64,000 bases of DNA from a virus. The stretch is taken from IMG/VR virus record IMGVR_UViG_3300044612_002737, positions 1-64,000 of that record; one strand, 5' to 3'. Both the position numbers and the translations under genes were made by a program. Positions 43,460 to 51,385 of this stretch are shown here, piece after piece; positions within the stretch are counted from its first letter, which is position 1; every line of letters begins with the position of its first letter. A model generated the notes under the pieces. The model did not search any database, was not told the DNA's origin, and saw only the letters and a program-made list of their open reading frames with translations.

Positions 43460-44110
43460 ATGGACACGGCGGACACCGGCCTTGCGGGCTGCGGCTTGTG
43501 GGCCGGTGTTCGCCTGCTTCTGACCGGAGAAACGGCGGAGCAGCTCAAGGGATGCTACATCCCTGTCGGCACGACCTTCTACTTCACCTACGAGGAGGAC
43601 TCCGGCATGGACCCTACCGTTGCACCGACCCCAGAGCCCGCGTTCACCGGCCCACCGGCCGCGCTTCCCGCCGAGCCGGTTGCTCCTCAAAGCGCACCCG
43701 CCCCACAGCCCTCCGGTAACACGGTCGTGGCCGAAACGCCCGTGCCCACCGCAGATAATCTCGGCGATCTGGCGCAGAAGGTCGACGACCCTGTTCTGGT
43801 TGTGACGCTCGCCATCATCGCGCTGCTCGGTGTGGGCCTCTGGAAGCACCTCGGCAAGGTGGCCGACCAGAAGTCCGCGCTCGAGATGAAGAAGCTCGAG
43901 ATCGAAGCCGACAGCGTGAAGCGCACACCCAAGGCGCAACCACCCCCGTGCCAGGCCGCGAACACCGCGCTCGAGGCGAAGATCTCCGCGCTTGAGGCAC
44001 GACTGGGAAAGGTGGAAAGTTCCTCGCTCGCACTTCCCGCCGGCTTCGACGCCGAAGAGCTGGACGAGCGTGTGCGCAAGCTCGAGCTCGAGCGCATCAA
44101 GAAAGACTAG
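43460..44110 (+). CDS. Membrane protein with cytoplasmic coiled coil; two possible starts
   Basis: A 216-aa product from ATG 43460, or 167 aa from ATG 43607. The second has a strong GAGGAGG eight bases upstream while the first has none, so the shorter form may be the main one. It has a Pro/Ala-rich N-part, one transmembrane segment near residues 115-133 of the long form (LVVTLAIIALLGVGLWKH), and a coiled coil to the end (LEAKISALEARLGKV, DERVRKLELERIKKD). It lies directly upstream of the endolysin, the usual place of a holin or spanin. The 49-residue long-form extension has an odd leader (CGLWAGVRLLLTG). Confidence 0.55.
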   Translation: MDTADTGLAGCGLWAGVRLLLTGETAEQLKGCYIPVGTTFYFTYEEDSGMDPTVAPTPEPAFTGPPAALPAEPVAPQSAPAPQPSGNTVVAETPVPTADNLGDLAQKVDDPVLVVTLAIIALLGVGLWKHLGKVADQKSALEMKKLEIEADSVKRTPKAQPPPCQAANTALEAKISALEARLGKVESSSLALPAGFDAEELDERVRKLELERIKKD

Positions 44111-44118
44111 GAGACACC

Positions 44119-44829
44119 ATGAGCATCACCCCCGCCCAGAAGCACGCCATCGACTGCATCGTCTCGATCTTCGAGACGGGGCGCATCCCCACGGCCGCGG
44201 CCTACGCGACCTGCACGATCCTGCCCGACGGCGCCGGCATCAGCTACGGCAAGCACCAGTCGACCGACCGGGCCGGTAGCCTGGACAAGGTCGTGCAGCG
44301 CTACATCGAGCTCGGCGGCCAGCACGCGGCGGCGTTCCGCCCGATGCTGCCGTACTTCGCCTCGAACAAGAGCGCGACGGAGCCCCCGAAGGGGCCGTGG
44401 AGCGCCGAGACCACCGCGGCGGTGAACCTGCTGAAGCAGGCCGCGGCGGACCCCATCATGCACAAGGCGCAGGACGAGGTGTTCGACACCAACTACTGGC
44501 TCCCTGCGGTCAACATCTGCAAGGACGCGAAGATGGTCACGCCGCTCGCGCATGCGGTGGTCTACGACGGGCTCATCCACGGCGGCTTCCAGGTCGTGCG
44601 CAACCGCTTCGCCGCAGTGCCGCCGGCGAAGGGCGGTGACGAGAAGACGTGGGTGAAGGAGTACCTGAAGGCGCGGCGAGCGTGGCTCATGGCGAGCGCC
44701 AACGAGCTGCTGCGCCGCACCGTGTACCGGCAGGACGTGTTCGAGGCGATCATCGCCACGGGCAACTGGAACCTGACGCTGCCCCTCACGGTGCGCAGCG
44801 TCGTGATCCCAGCTCTCCCGAACGCCTAG
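44119..44829 (+). CDS. GH46 chitosanase-like endolysin
   Basis: A 236-aa protein that should cut the glycan of the cell wall at lysis. It matches the chitosanase (GH46) family: SIFETG near residues 13-18, where the Glu is the usual catalytic acid, and GISYGKHQSTDRAGSLDKVV near residues 36-55, the conserved substrate loop. Length is normal for a single catalytic domain. There is no signal peptide, so export would need the upstream membrane protein (43460-44110). GH46 enzymes are known as chitosanases but phage members act on cell walls; activity here is inferred. Confidence 0.75.
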   Translation: MSITPAQKHAIDCIVSIFETGRIPTAAAYATCTILPDGAGISYGKHQSTDRAGSLDKVVQRYIELGGQHAAAFRPMLPYFASNKSATEPPKGPWSAETTAAVNLLKQAAADPIMHKAQDEVFDTNYWLPAVNICKDAKMVTPLAHAVVYDGLIHGGFQVVRNRFAAVPPAKGGDEKTWVKEYLKARRAWLMASANELLRRTVYRQDVFEAIIATGNWNLTLPLTVRSVVIPALPNA

Positions 44830-45104
44830 ACGTAGACCGGCGTGTTCGGCCCGAGGTAGGCACAGAACGTGTTGAACTCGTGCCACTCGAGCGCCGTGTC
44901 GTAGTCCATCCCCTCGTGGAAGACCGCCTGCTCAACGACGAGCTCGCGGTCGTACACGAGGAACATCTGGCCCTGCCGACTGCCGACGCCGATGGCGAAG
45001 GCGATGACGGCGGGGTCGTAGACGTCCGCGGGGTCCATGCGCAGCACCTCGCCGTGCGTGTCGGCGAGGGCGTCGATCTCGGGGTTGCGGCGCTTCTCAG
45101 CCAT
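44826..45104 (-). CDS. Small early-region protein, unknown
   Basis: A 92-aa protein from ATG 45104 after a GAGGTG site; the frame runs further but overlaps the repressor stop. It contains strand-like GQMFLVYDRELVVEQAVF and EWHEFNTFCAYLGPN. It is in the same transcript as the repressor and overlaps it, so it may modulate it. The gene is convergent with the endolysin, stop to stop, overlapping by four bases. No family recognised. Confidence 0.5.
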   Translation of the reverse strand: MAEKRRNPEIDALADTHGEVLRMDPADVYDPAVIAFAIGVGSRQGQMFLVYDRELVVEQAVFHEGMDYDTALEWHEFNTFCAYLGPNTPVYV

Positions 45105-45420
45105 CGGACACCTCGTTCTTGGTGCGGACACCGAGGCGGGCGCCTTCGGCCAGGTCCACGAGGTGCGCGACCCACTCCGAGGGCGTGGTCGGCTCGCCGG
45201 GCAGCCCCGAGGGCGTCGTGGCGAACGCCGTACCGAAGCCGCGGACGTGGCGCAGGGTCGGCATGCGGATGCCGTGGATCACGCGCGAGACCTCGGGCTG
45301 CGTGAGCCCGCCGCGGCGAGCGAGCTCGGCGAAGGACCAGTGGCGCGCCTTGCGGTGGCGTTCGACGAGTAGGATGAAGGGGTCACTCTCGGGTGAGATG
45401 ACGGACTTGATTTCGGACAC
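45097..45420 (-). CDS. Cro/CI-type (HTH_XRE) repressor
   Basis: A 107-aa DNA-binding protein. Residues about 15-50 form the helix-turn-helix, with SFAELARRGGLTQPEVSRVI as its core. It is divergent from the early operon beginning at 45527. Its promoter (TTGACG 45465-45470 with TAGGCT 45442-45447, reverse strand) abuts the early promoter, so it likely controls both. No integrase or lysogeny cassette was seen, so a role in early/late timing is as likely as lysogeny. Confidence 0.75.
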   Translation of the reverse strand: MSEIKSVISPESDPFILLVERHRKARHWSFAELARRGGLTQPEVSRVIHGIRMPTLRHVRGFGTAFATTPSGLPGEPTTPSEWVAHLVDLAEGARLGVRTKNEVSDG

Positions 45421-45441
45421 GGGAGCCTCCTTGGCTGTTGG

Positions 45442-45505
45442 AGCCTACCCTACCCGAACCGGAGCGTCAACTTTCCTTGACAGGGTGGTTGAGGGCCGAT
45501 ACCTC
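45442..45505. promoter_or_regulatory. Back-to-back sigma-70-like promoters of repressor and early operon
   Basis: Minus strand: TTGACG (45465-45470), 17 bp, TAGGCT (45442-45447). Plus strand: TTGACA (45477-45482), 17 bp, TACCTC (45500-45505). The two -35 boxes are six bases apart (CTTTCC), so a repressor bound there could block both. Each spacer contains GGTT. Confidence 0.7.
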
Positions 45506-45526
45506 TGGAGCACCACCGAGAGGACC

Positions 45527-47458
45527 ATGAGCATCAGCAGCATGTGGGACCAGCCCCACTACACCTACAGAGTCGCCCCCGACTACGCCCAGCACGCCGC
45601 TGCCGTAGAGACGCACTGTCCCGGCACACTCGCATGGGCGGTGCGCGGTCGTCGTCGCTATCGCCTCACTCGTAACGAGTGGCCCGACGATGGGCTACCC
45701 TCGCACGTCGAGATCTACGCACCTGTGCACGCGGCGTTCGTCGTCGAGCACTTCCTCAACGGCTGGGGCGTCTCGTTCGCCGCAGAGGAGCGGATGGGCG
45801 CGGCGGCGGTTCTGCCGTGGCCCACGACCCCGGAAGCACTGGACCGCTGCGCTCGCCAAGGGGCGGACCTCATCGCGCAAGAAGTGAAGCTGGGAGAGCT
45901 CAAGCCTCACGTCGCCGACATGGCGACGCCGTACCAGAAGCGCAGCGCAGCCTGGGCCGCGAGCCGTCCGTGGGTCATGAACGTGTGGCCCTGCGGCAGC
46001 GGCAAGACCGTGGGCGCGCTCATCGACGCGCTGACGCGCGAGGGCACCGTCCTCGTCATCTGCCCGGCCAAAGCCCGCCACGTCTGGTGGACGCAGGTCC
46101 AGCAGTACACGAACATCCTGCCGTGGCGCCTCATCCCTGAGAGCGAGCGGCGCAAGAAGGACATGACGTGGCAGCAGTACGAGGCGCACTGCGCCGAGAC
46201 GCGCCAGCGCCGGTTCATCATCGTCGGGGCCGAGAGCCTCAACGACAACGCCGAGTTCGTGATGAACCTCAGCCCCGAGGTCCTCATCCTCGACGAGCTG
46301 CACATCCACGGGCAGAGCAAGCGCTGGAAGGCCGTGCAGGAGAAGGACGGCAAGGTCGGCTTCACCCGCCGCCAGACCGCCAGCGGCGACAAGGACGCGT
46401 GGTCGGTCGCCATCATGGACATCAGCCGGCTGCCGAGCCTGAGCCTGCGTGTGGGCCTCACCGCCACGCCGCTCGACGACGGGCGCCCCAAGCGCCTCTG
46501 GGCGCAGCTCGACCTGCTCACCCCGGGCGGCTTCGCGCACAGCTACCGGCGCTTCGCGGAGCGCTACTGCGACGCGGTGCCGAACCCCTACGGCGGCATC
46601 GACGACAAGGGCAGCAGCAACATCGAGGAGCTCCGCGCCCGCTGCTCGTTCTTCACGCACGAGGTGCCCTACACCGAGAGCCACTCGAGCCTGCCCCCGA
46701 CGCGCATCCAGGTCGTCTACCTGCCGGTCTCCGCGCAGGACAAGCCGGAGCGCTACGATGACGCACAGACCTTCGATCAAGCCATCAAACAGCTTGCGCG
46801 ACAGGCCCGAGGTGAGTATGAAGATGTGCCGGCGCGGGAACGTCTCATTGAGGCGCGTCTCGCGGAGGCGAGCAGTCGGAAGCGCAGCTACGTCGTCGCC
46901 GAGGTCCTTGAAGGGCTGAAGGGCGGGGGCAAGGTCATCGTGTTCACTGCACGCCGCCGGGAAGCCGAGCGCTGGGGCGACGCGATCCGCAAGGTCGTGA
47001 GCGCCAGCGACGAGGTGAAGAACGCGACGGTCTGGGTTGGGCACGGCGGCGTAAGCGAGCCGGAGCGCAACGATATGATCGACGGGTTCCGAAGCAGCGC
47101 CGGTCCCTGCTGTTTGGTGGGGACCGGCCAAGCCTTCGGGATCGCAGTGGACGGGATGCAGACCGCCGACCTCGCGATCTTCGCCATGCTTCCGTGGAAG
47201 CCCGGTGACTTCCTTCAGTGGCGTGGCCGGTTCGACCGGCATGGCGGACGGGCCACGCTGCTGAAGGTTGTCGTCGCGTCTGCGACCTACGACGAGCGCG
47301 TCGTCGAGATCCTCACCGACAAGTTCGGTCCCATCGAGCAGTTCCTCGAGGCGGACGAGCTCGACGGCATGGGCGAGAAGCTGCTCGGCATGGAAGACCG
47401 CGAGTCCCTCGTGGACGACGTGGTCGGCAAGCTGTTCGTCATGGACGAGGAGGACTAG
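45527..47458 (+). CDS. SF2 (SNF2-like) DNA helicase
   Basis: A 643-aa ATP-driven DNA translocase or helicase. Residues 156-161 are CGSGKT (Walker A), DELH at 256-259 is motif II, TATP follows as motif III, and QWRGRFDRHG (about 563-573) is motif VI. About 130 residues precede the Walker A, a family-specific N-terminus. It is the first gene of the early operon and is followed at once by a nuclease gene, so it probably acts in phage recombination and replication. AGAGGACC precedes the ATG at 45527; the frame is open further upstream, but that part overlaps the promoters. Confidence 0.85.
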   Translation: MSISSMWDQPHYTYRVAPDYAQHAAAVETHCPGTLAWAVRGRRRYRLTRNEWPDDGLPSHVEIYAPVHAAFVVEHFLNGWGVSFAAEERMGAAAVLPWPTTPEALDRCARQGADLIAQEVKLGELKPHVADMATPYQKRSAAWAASRPWVMNVWPCGSGKTVGALIDALTREGTVLVICPAKARHVWWTQVQQYTNILPWRLIPESERRKKDMTWQQYEAHCAETRQRRFIIVGAESLNDNAEFVMNLSPEVLILDELHIHGQSKRWKAVQEKDGKVGFTRRQTASGDKDAWSVAIMDISRLPSLSLRVGLTATPLDDGRPKRLWAQLDLLTPGGFAHSYRRFAERYCDAVPNPYGGIDDKGSSNIEELRARCSFFTHEVPYTESHSSLPPTRIQVVYLPVSAQDKPERYDDAQTFDQAIKQLARQARGEYEDVPARERLIEARLAEASSRKRSYVVAEVLEGLKGGGKVIVFTARRREAERWGDAIRKVVSASDEVKNATVWVGHGGVSEPERNDMIDGFRSSAGPCCLVGTGQAFGIAVDGMQTADLAIFAMLPWKPGDFLQWRGRFDRHGGRATLLKVVVASATYDERVVEILTDKFGPIEQFLEADELDGMGEKLLGMEDRESLVDDVVGKLFVMDEED

Positions 47459-47461
47459 GCC

Positions 47462-47653
47462 ATGCTGACATTGTGTGCTGACCCTCGCTGCACGGCGGCC
47501 GGCAAGTGCTGGCGCGCGCAGTACGAGCGATACGGCAACGCGCCCGGCCTGAACTACGGGCCGCGCTGCACTCCCGCTGTCGCCGACGCCTACCGTGCCG
47601 TCATCCGCAACTTGCATGTGGGCCTGGGCCTCACCAAGAAGGAGAAGCCATGA
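47462..47653 (+). CDS. Small Cys-rich protein
   Basis: A 63-aa protein with CADPRCTAAGKCW and later GPRCTP; four Cys residues could bind zinc or join an iron-sulfur cluster of its neighbours. Between helicase and nuclease, with an ATGA overlap to the latter. No family recognised; possibly an accessory of the recombination machine. Confidence 0.55.
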   Translation: MLTLCADPRCTAAGKCWRAQYERYGNAPGLNYGPRCTPAVADAYRAVIRNLHVGLGLTKKEKP

Positions 47654-48609
47654 AGATGCTCATCGACGCCGGCAAGTCGAGCCGCGGCTGGAGCCGCATC
47701 GGCAACTTCGCGAAGTGCCCCCAGCTCTTCGCCTACCTCTACCGCATCGACGGCACGAACCTCGCGCCGCCCATCGAGGCGCTCGCCAAGGGGTCCATCG
47801 GGCACACGCTCCAGGCGCATCTGCACGCCATCTGGGGCGCAGGGCAGCCCCAGGGCGTGATGGTCGACGAGACCATGTACCACGACCCCAGCGTGTTCAT
47901 GGACCCCGAGGACGCGGCGCAGGCGTGGTGCGACAAGTACGGCAGCCACGAGCTGCTGCCGCAGATGTTCAAGGTGTTCCGCGCCTACCTCGCGAAGTTC
48001 CCCGAGAGCCCCGGCGACGTCATCGCTGTCGAGGCCCCGGTCACCGCGGTGCTAGGCACCCTGCGCGGGCAGTGGGGTCTGTGGGTCGGGGAAGAGAGGG
48101 GCGGCGAGTGGCGGAGCCTTGATGGTGCCTGCATCGAGGTGACGCCGCTGCACATGCCCGACCACCGAGAACATGGGCGTCCGATCACGCTCACTCGCCG
48201 CATTGACCTCGTAACACGCGACAAGTCCGGTCGCTACTACATCTGGGACCACAAGCACCAGGCCAGCGTGAACGGCAAGAGCAGCGCCGAAGCCTACGCC
48301 ATCGACGGCGGCTTCGCGGCGTTCCGCATCATGGGCAAGCAGCTCTACGGCGAGGCGTTCGGCGGCGTCTCGCTCAACCTCATCAGCTCGACCCAGCCCG
48401 GCAAGGTCGTGCGTGAGCAGGTCCCCTCGACGCCCCACCGCGACGCCGGCTACGCGAAGTGGCTGTGGTGGGCGGAGCACCAGATCGCGCAGCTCGACCT
48501 CACGACCGATCCGTGGGAGTGGCCGAAGGCCCAGAACGAGCTCTCGTGTTATGGACGGTACGGAGCCTGTGCCGGGCTCAACCTCTGCTCCCTCGGCCCT
48601 CGGGCTTGA
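47650..48609 (+). CDS. Cas4/RecB-type PD-(D/E)XK nuclease
   Basis: A 319-aa nuclease. The catalytic core is seen as RIDLV (D186) followed by IWDHKH (D200, K202). One Cys near the N-terminus (NFAKCPQLF) and three at the C-terminus, spaced C-x6-C-x5-C (SCYGRYGACAGLNLCS), resemble the iron-sulfur cluster of Cas4 and AddB type nucleases. Together with the helicase, the ATPase and the DUF669-like protein it forms a typical phage recombination set. Starts at the ATGA overlap. Confidence 0.8.
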   Translation: MKMLIDAGKSSRGWSRIGNFAKCPQLFAYLYRIDGTNLAPPIEALAKGSIGHTLQAHLHAIWGAGQPQGVMVDETMYHDPSVFMDPEDAAQAWCDKYGSHELLPQMFKVFRAYLAKFPESPGDVIAVEAPVTAVLGTLRGQWGLWVGEERGGEWRSLDGACIEVTPLHMPDHREHGRPITLTRRIDLVTRDKSGRYYIWDHKHQASVNGKSSAEAYAIDGGFAAFRIMGKQLYGEAFGGVSLNLISSTQPGKVVREQVPSTPHRDAGYAKWLWWAEHQIAQLDLTTDPWEWPKAQNELSCYGRYGACAGLNLCSLGPRA

Positions 48610-48670
48610 GGGTGCGCCTCGTCGTCTGTGGCCCTACGACGGGGTGGATCAACGGGCCGGAGACCACCAC

Positions 48671-49663
48671 ATGAGCGAAACGCAGCACCCGTCGGTGATG
48701 ATCACCGTGTACGGGAAACCCAAGAAGAAGAAGACCAGCGACGTGCTGGCCGCGTTCCCGACCGCGCTCTGCATCGGTGTGCCGAGCGCCATTGCGCTCG
48801 TCGCCGAGAACGAGCTGGGGTTCACCCCCGCCATCCACCCCGAGCCGCCGCAGACCCTGCCGGAGCTCGTGGGGCTCCTCGACTACCTGTCGCGCAGTGG
48901 GATGGCGAAGCAGTACGGCGCCGTGTTCATCGACGACGCGAGCCACATCTGCGACCGCAGCCTCGCCGTCTGGCACGAGGAAGCGCCGCTCGGCAAGAGC
49001 GGGAAGAAGGACAAGTTCTACGCCTACCAGCAGCTCAACAAGTACCTGCTGGCGATGTCGGGCCTCGCCCGCCACATGGGCGTGCACCTCATCTTCACGT
49101 TCCACGAGCGCCCCCCGGGGACGGACAGCGACGGCTTCTTCCAGCCGGGCGGCCCGAGCCTGGGCTCGAGGAAGCAGACCGAGATCCTCCCGTCGTGGTG
49201 CGACATCAACGTGCGCGCGATGGTCGACCCGACTTACCCGGACCCCTGGTTTCCGGGCACCTACTTCTGCGACCCCACGAACCCCGAGTGGGTGACGGGC
49301 GACCGGACGGGCGTGTGCTGGGCGAAGACCCCGGGCAACCTGCGCGAGATCCTGCGTGCGTCGGCGGGCGGCTACGTCCCGGCTCGCGTGCCCGGGCTCG
49401 AGTGGCAGGACGACGTGGCCGAAGAGCTGGCTCAGAAGATTTTTGAGACCGGCGATGTGCGCGGTAGCATCGAGAAGATCGCGGCCACGCACCCCCGCTT
49501 CAGCGACGGGACTTCGCAGATTCATCTCCGTTGGGCTTGCCAAGACGGTATTGCCCGGGCTACCTTCATGAAGCGCAAGGCGAGGAACCTCTTCGACCTC
49601 GCGCCCAAGGAAGAGGCCAAGAAGGGTGGAGGCGTGCCAGTGCCGCCCCCTTCCGCAACCTGA
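48671..49663 (+). CDS. Sak4-like recombination ATPase with degenerate P-loop
   Basis: A 330-aa protein. Order and context (helicase, Cas4-like nuclease, then DUF669-like protein) and the start VMITVYGKPKKKKTSD match the Sak4/AAA_24-type RecA-fold ATPases of phages. The Walker A has G15 and then K-P-K-K-K-K-T, so the second Gly of GxxxxGK is replaced by Lys. Walker B is seen as AVFIDDASH with D88/D89. A sensor-like HLIFTFHERPPG follows. It may load on single strands with altered ATP binding, or be a structural paralogue. Ending residues are Pro-rich. Confidence 0.7.
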   Translation: MSETQHPSVMITVYGKPKKKKTSDVLAAFPTALCIGVPSAIALVAENELGFTPAIHPEPPQTLPELVGLLDYLSRSGMAKQYGAVFIDDASHICDRSLAVWHEEAPLGKSGKKDKFYAYQQLNKYLLAMSGLARHMGVHLIFTFHERPPGTDSDGFFQPGGPSLGSRKQTEILPSWCDINVRAMVDPTYPDPWFPGTYFCDPTNPEWVTGDRTGVCWAKTPGNLREILRASAGGYVPARVPGLEWQDDVAEELAQKIFETGDVRGSIEKIAATHPRFSDGTSQIHLRWACQDGIARATFMKRKARNLFDLAPKEEAKKGGGVPVPPPSAT

Positions 49664-49709
49664 TCCTCTGGCATCATCAACGTCAAGACCACCGTCAGTG
49701 AGGTACAGC

Positions 49710-50312
49710 ATGTCCTTCAGCATCAACGGCGCCAGCTTCAAGGGCGTCTCCACCCTCGGTTCTTCCCAGCCCGAGGCCGGCTACTACGAGGTCTCCGGCC
49801 TCCAGATCGAGCAGAAGGCCGGCGACAAGGCGGACGCCCGTCGCTTCCACGTCGAGTTCCCGAACGGCTTCAAGATGTTCGAGTTCCTCCACCTCCCGGT
49901 CGAGGGCCTCGAGAAGAAGTCCTTCAACGGCCGCCTCGCCGCCATGAAGACCATCCTCTCGAGCTTCGGCTTCACGGCCGAGGAGATCGAGAACAACGAG
50001 ATCTCCGACGCGTGGTTCGTGTCCGAGAGCAACGGCGGCCGCAAGGCGTTCGTCGAGTTCGTGCCCGGCCAGCAGGGCGTGCAGGGCTCCTACGCCCGCA
50101 TCAACAAGTTCCTCACGAAGGAGCAGTACGAGAAGGCGGTTGCCTCGGGCTCCAAGCCCGTGTCCCGTGACGCCGGCACCCGTCCGTCCGTCCCGGGCGC
50201 CATCCCCGCGGCTCCCTCCGCCGCGGCCGGCACGCCGGTCAGCACCGTGGCCCCGGCTCCCGCCGGCGGTCTGCGCCTGCCGCCGCCCCCCGCGGTCGGC
50301 GTCGTTCGCTGA
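49710..50312 (+). CDS. DUF669-like single-strand DNA-binding protein
   Basis: A 200-aa protein that follows the Sak4-like ATPase, the usual DUF669 place. Residues 1-115 contain strands with aromatic residues (EAGYYEVSGLQIEQKAG, FVEFVPGQQGVQGSYARINK), consistent with an OB-like fold; the rest is Pro/Ala/Gly-rich and disordered. It probably coats single-stranded DNA and assists annealing by its neighbours. The frame is open upstream; ATG 49710 begins the compact domain. A terminator follows at 50385. Confidence 0.65.
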   Translation: MSFSINGASFKGVSTLGSSQPEAGYYEVSGLQIEQKAGDKADARRFHVEFPNGFKMFEFLHLPVEGLEKKSFNGRLAAMKTILSSFGFTAEEIENNEISDAWFVSESNGGRKAFVEFVPGQQGVQGSYARINKFLTKEQYEKAVASGSKPVSRDAGTRPSVPGAIPAAPSAAAGTPVSTVAPAPAGGLRLPPPPAVGVVR

Positions 50313-50384
50313 TCAGCCCCTGACGAGGGGATCGTAGACCCAGCCCCCGGCAACGGGTTCAGTGCTGGCGAGAACGTAAGCTCG

Positions 50385-50405
50385 GCCCCGCCCTCGTGGC
50401 GGGGC
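50385..50405 (+). terminator. Terminator hairpin
   Basis: GCCCCGCC (50385-50392) pairs perfectly with 50398-50405 around CTCGT, followed by GTCTTCGTTT. It ends the helicase-nuclease-ATPase-SSB unit. Confidence 0.6.
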
Positions 50406-50423
50406 GTCTTCGTTTGTGGTAAC

Positions 50424-50444
50424 GTCGACCGTCTGGAGGTCGAC
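50424..50444 (+). promoter_or_regulatory. Hairpin covering the ribosome site of 50445
   Basis: GTCGACC (50424-50430) pairs exactly with GGTCGAC (50438-50444). The start codon GTG follows at 50445, and the right arm plus loop contain the GGAGG ribosome site. Opening the stem would be needed for good initiation. Confidence 0.6.
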
Positions 50445-50888
50445 GTGGCGGAGGACTACTACTCGCAGATGGCGGAGATGAAGCGCGGCGCCCGTGAGGC
50501 AGACGCGAGCGCCGCGAAGGCGGGCGAGTCCTGCCCCATCGCCACGCAGGACATCAAGACCAACCTCAAGAATCGGCAGAAGGCCATCGACAACGCGATG
50601 TACGGGCCGCCGAACCCGGGAGAGCCGAACGACGAGTTCTGGCAGAAGCTCGCGGACACCTGGGGCACGAGCCTCGAGCAGGCGCGGACGATGCTGTGCG
50701 GCAACTGCGCGGTGTTCGTCGTGACGCCCGCGATGAAGGAGTGCATCCGGGTCGGGCTCAGCCAGGGCGAGGCGGACGGCTACGACGCCGAGGTGCAGAC
50801 CGAGCTCGGCTACTGCAAGATGTTCGACTTCAAGTGCGCCGCGAGCCGAACCTGCCGCGCATGGGTCGCAGGCGGCCCGATTCAGTGA
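50445..50888 (+). CDS. Iron-sulfur-type cysteine protein
   Basis: A 147-aa protein from GTG 50445. Seven or more Cys residues lie in the order C(30), LCGNCAVF, MKECIRV, GYCKMFDFKC, RTCRAW; this last block resembles the high-potential iron-sulfur protein pattern and a phage family of unknown function. An electron-carrier or cluster role is likely but not shown. It is flanked by a ferritin-like gene, and its translation start is in a hairpin. Confidence 0.65.
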   Translation: MAEDYYSQMAEMKRGAREADASAAKAGESCPIATQDIKTNLKNRQKAIDNAMYGPPNPGEPNDEFWQKLADTWGTSLEQARTMLCGNCAVFVVTPAMKECIRVGLSQGEADGYDAEVQTELGYCKMFDFKCAASRTCRAWVAGGPIQ

Positions 50889-50914
50889 TACCATCGGCAG
50901 GACAGAGGCACACG

Positions 50915-51346
50915 ATGCTGCTCTCCACGCTGCTGAACCTGTGGGCCGACCTTCGGGCCGCGCACCACCTCTACTGGACCCTGCACTGGCAGGCCCGTGG
51001 TCCGTCGTTCTACGGCGACCACAGCCTGTTCGCGGGCCTGTACCAGGAGAAGGCGGGGCAGATCGACGCGCTCGCGGAGATCATCGCGGCGCACTACGGC
51101 AGCGACAAGCTCGACCCCGTGAAGGCGTGGGCCGCTGCGGCGCCGAAGGTCGAGCAGCTCACCGCGGGCCAGAGCGCGGTCGCCATCGCCGAGTACGTCA
51201 TCCAGTGCTGCGAGAGCACCAACGAGCTCATCCTCGAGAGCGGCGAGTGCCCCTACCCGGCGGGCCTCAGCAACTTCGTGAGCGACCTGTCCACGAAGAA
51301 CATCAAGGACCTGTACATGCTGAAGCAGCGCTTCGGCTCGAAGTAG
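50915..51346 (+). CDS. Ferritin/Dps-like protein
   Basis: A 143-aa four-helix-type protein. LRAAHHLYWTLHWQARGPSF then FAGLYQEKAGQIDALAEII is the Dps/ferritin-like N-terminal pattern (H..H W . . . GP F, then iron-site Asp/Glu). Similar proteins occur in T4-like phages (DUF5856-type). It may bind iron or DNA. The start ATG at 50915 begins the domain; the open frame before it overlaps the previous gene. Confidence 0.65.
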   Translation: MLLSTLLNLWADLRAAHHLYWTLHWQARGPSFYGDHSLFAGLYQEKAGQIDALAEIIAAHYGSDKLDPVKAWAAAAPKVEQLTAGQSAVAIAEYVIQCCESTNELILESGECPYPAGLSNFVSDLSTKNIKDLYMLKQRFGSK

Positions 51347-51350
51347 TCTC

Positions 51351-51379
51351 TTGCCATGACGCTCCGGTAAGGATACCGG
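51351..51379 (+). promoter_or_regulatory. Promoter-like region before Dam gene
   Basis: TTGCCA (51351-51356), 17 bp, TACCGG (51374-51379). The spacer contains GACGCTCCGGTAAGG, nearly the sequence found after the -35 box at 54651. Confidence 0.45.
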
Positions 51380-51385
51380 GGCTCC

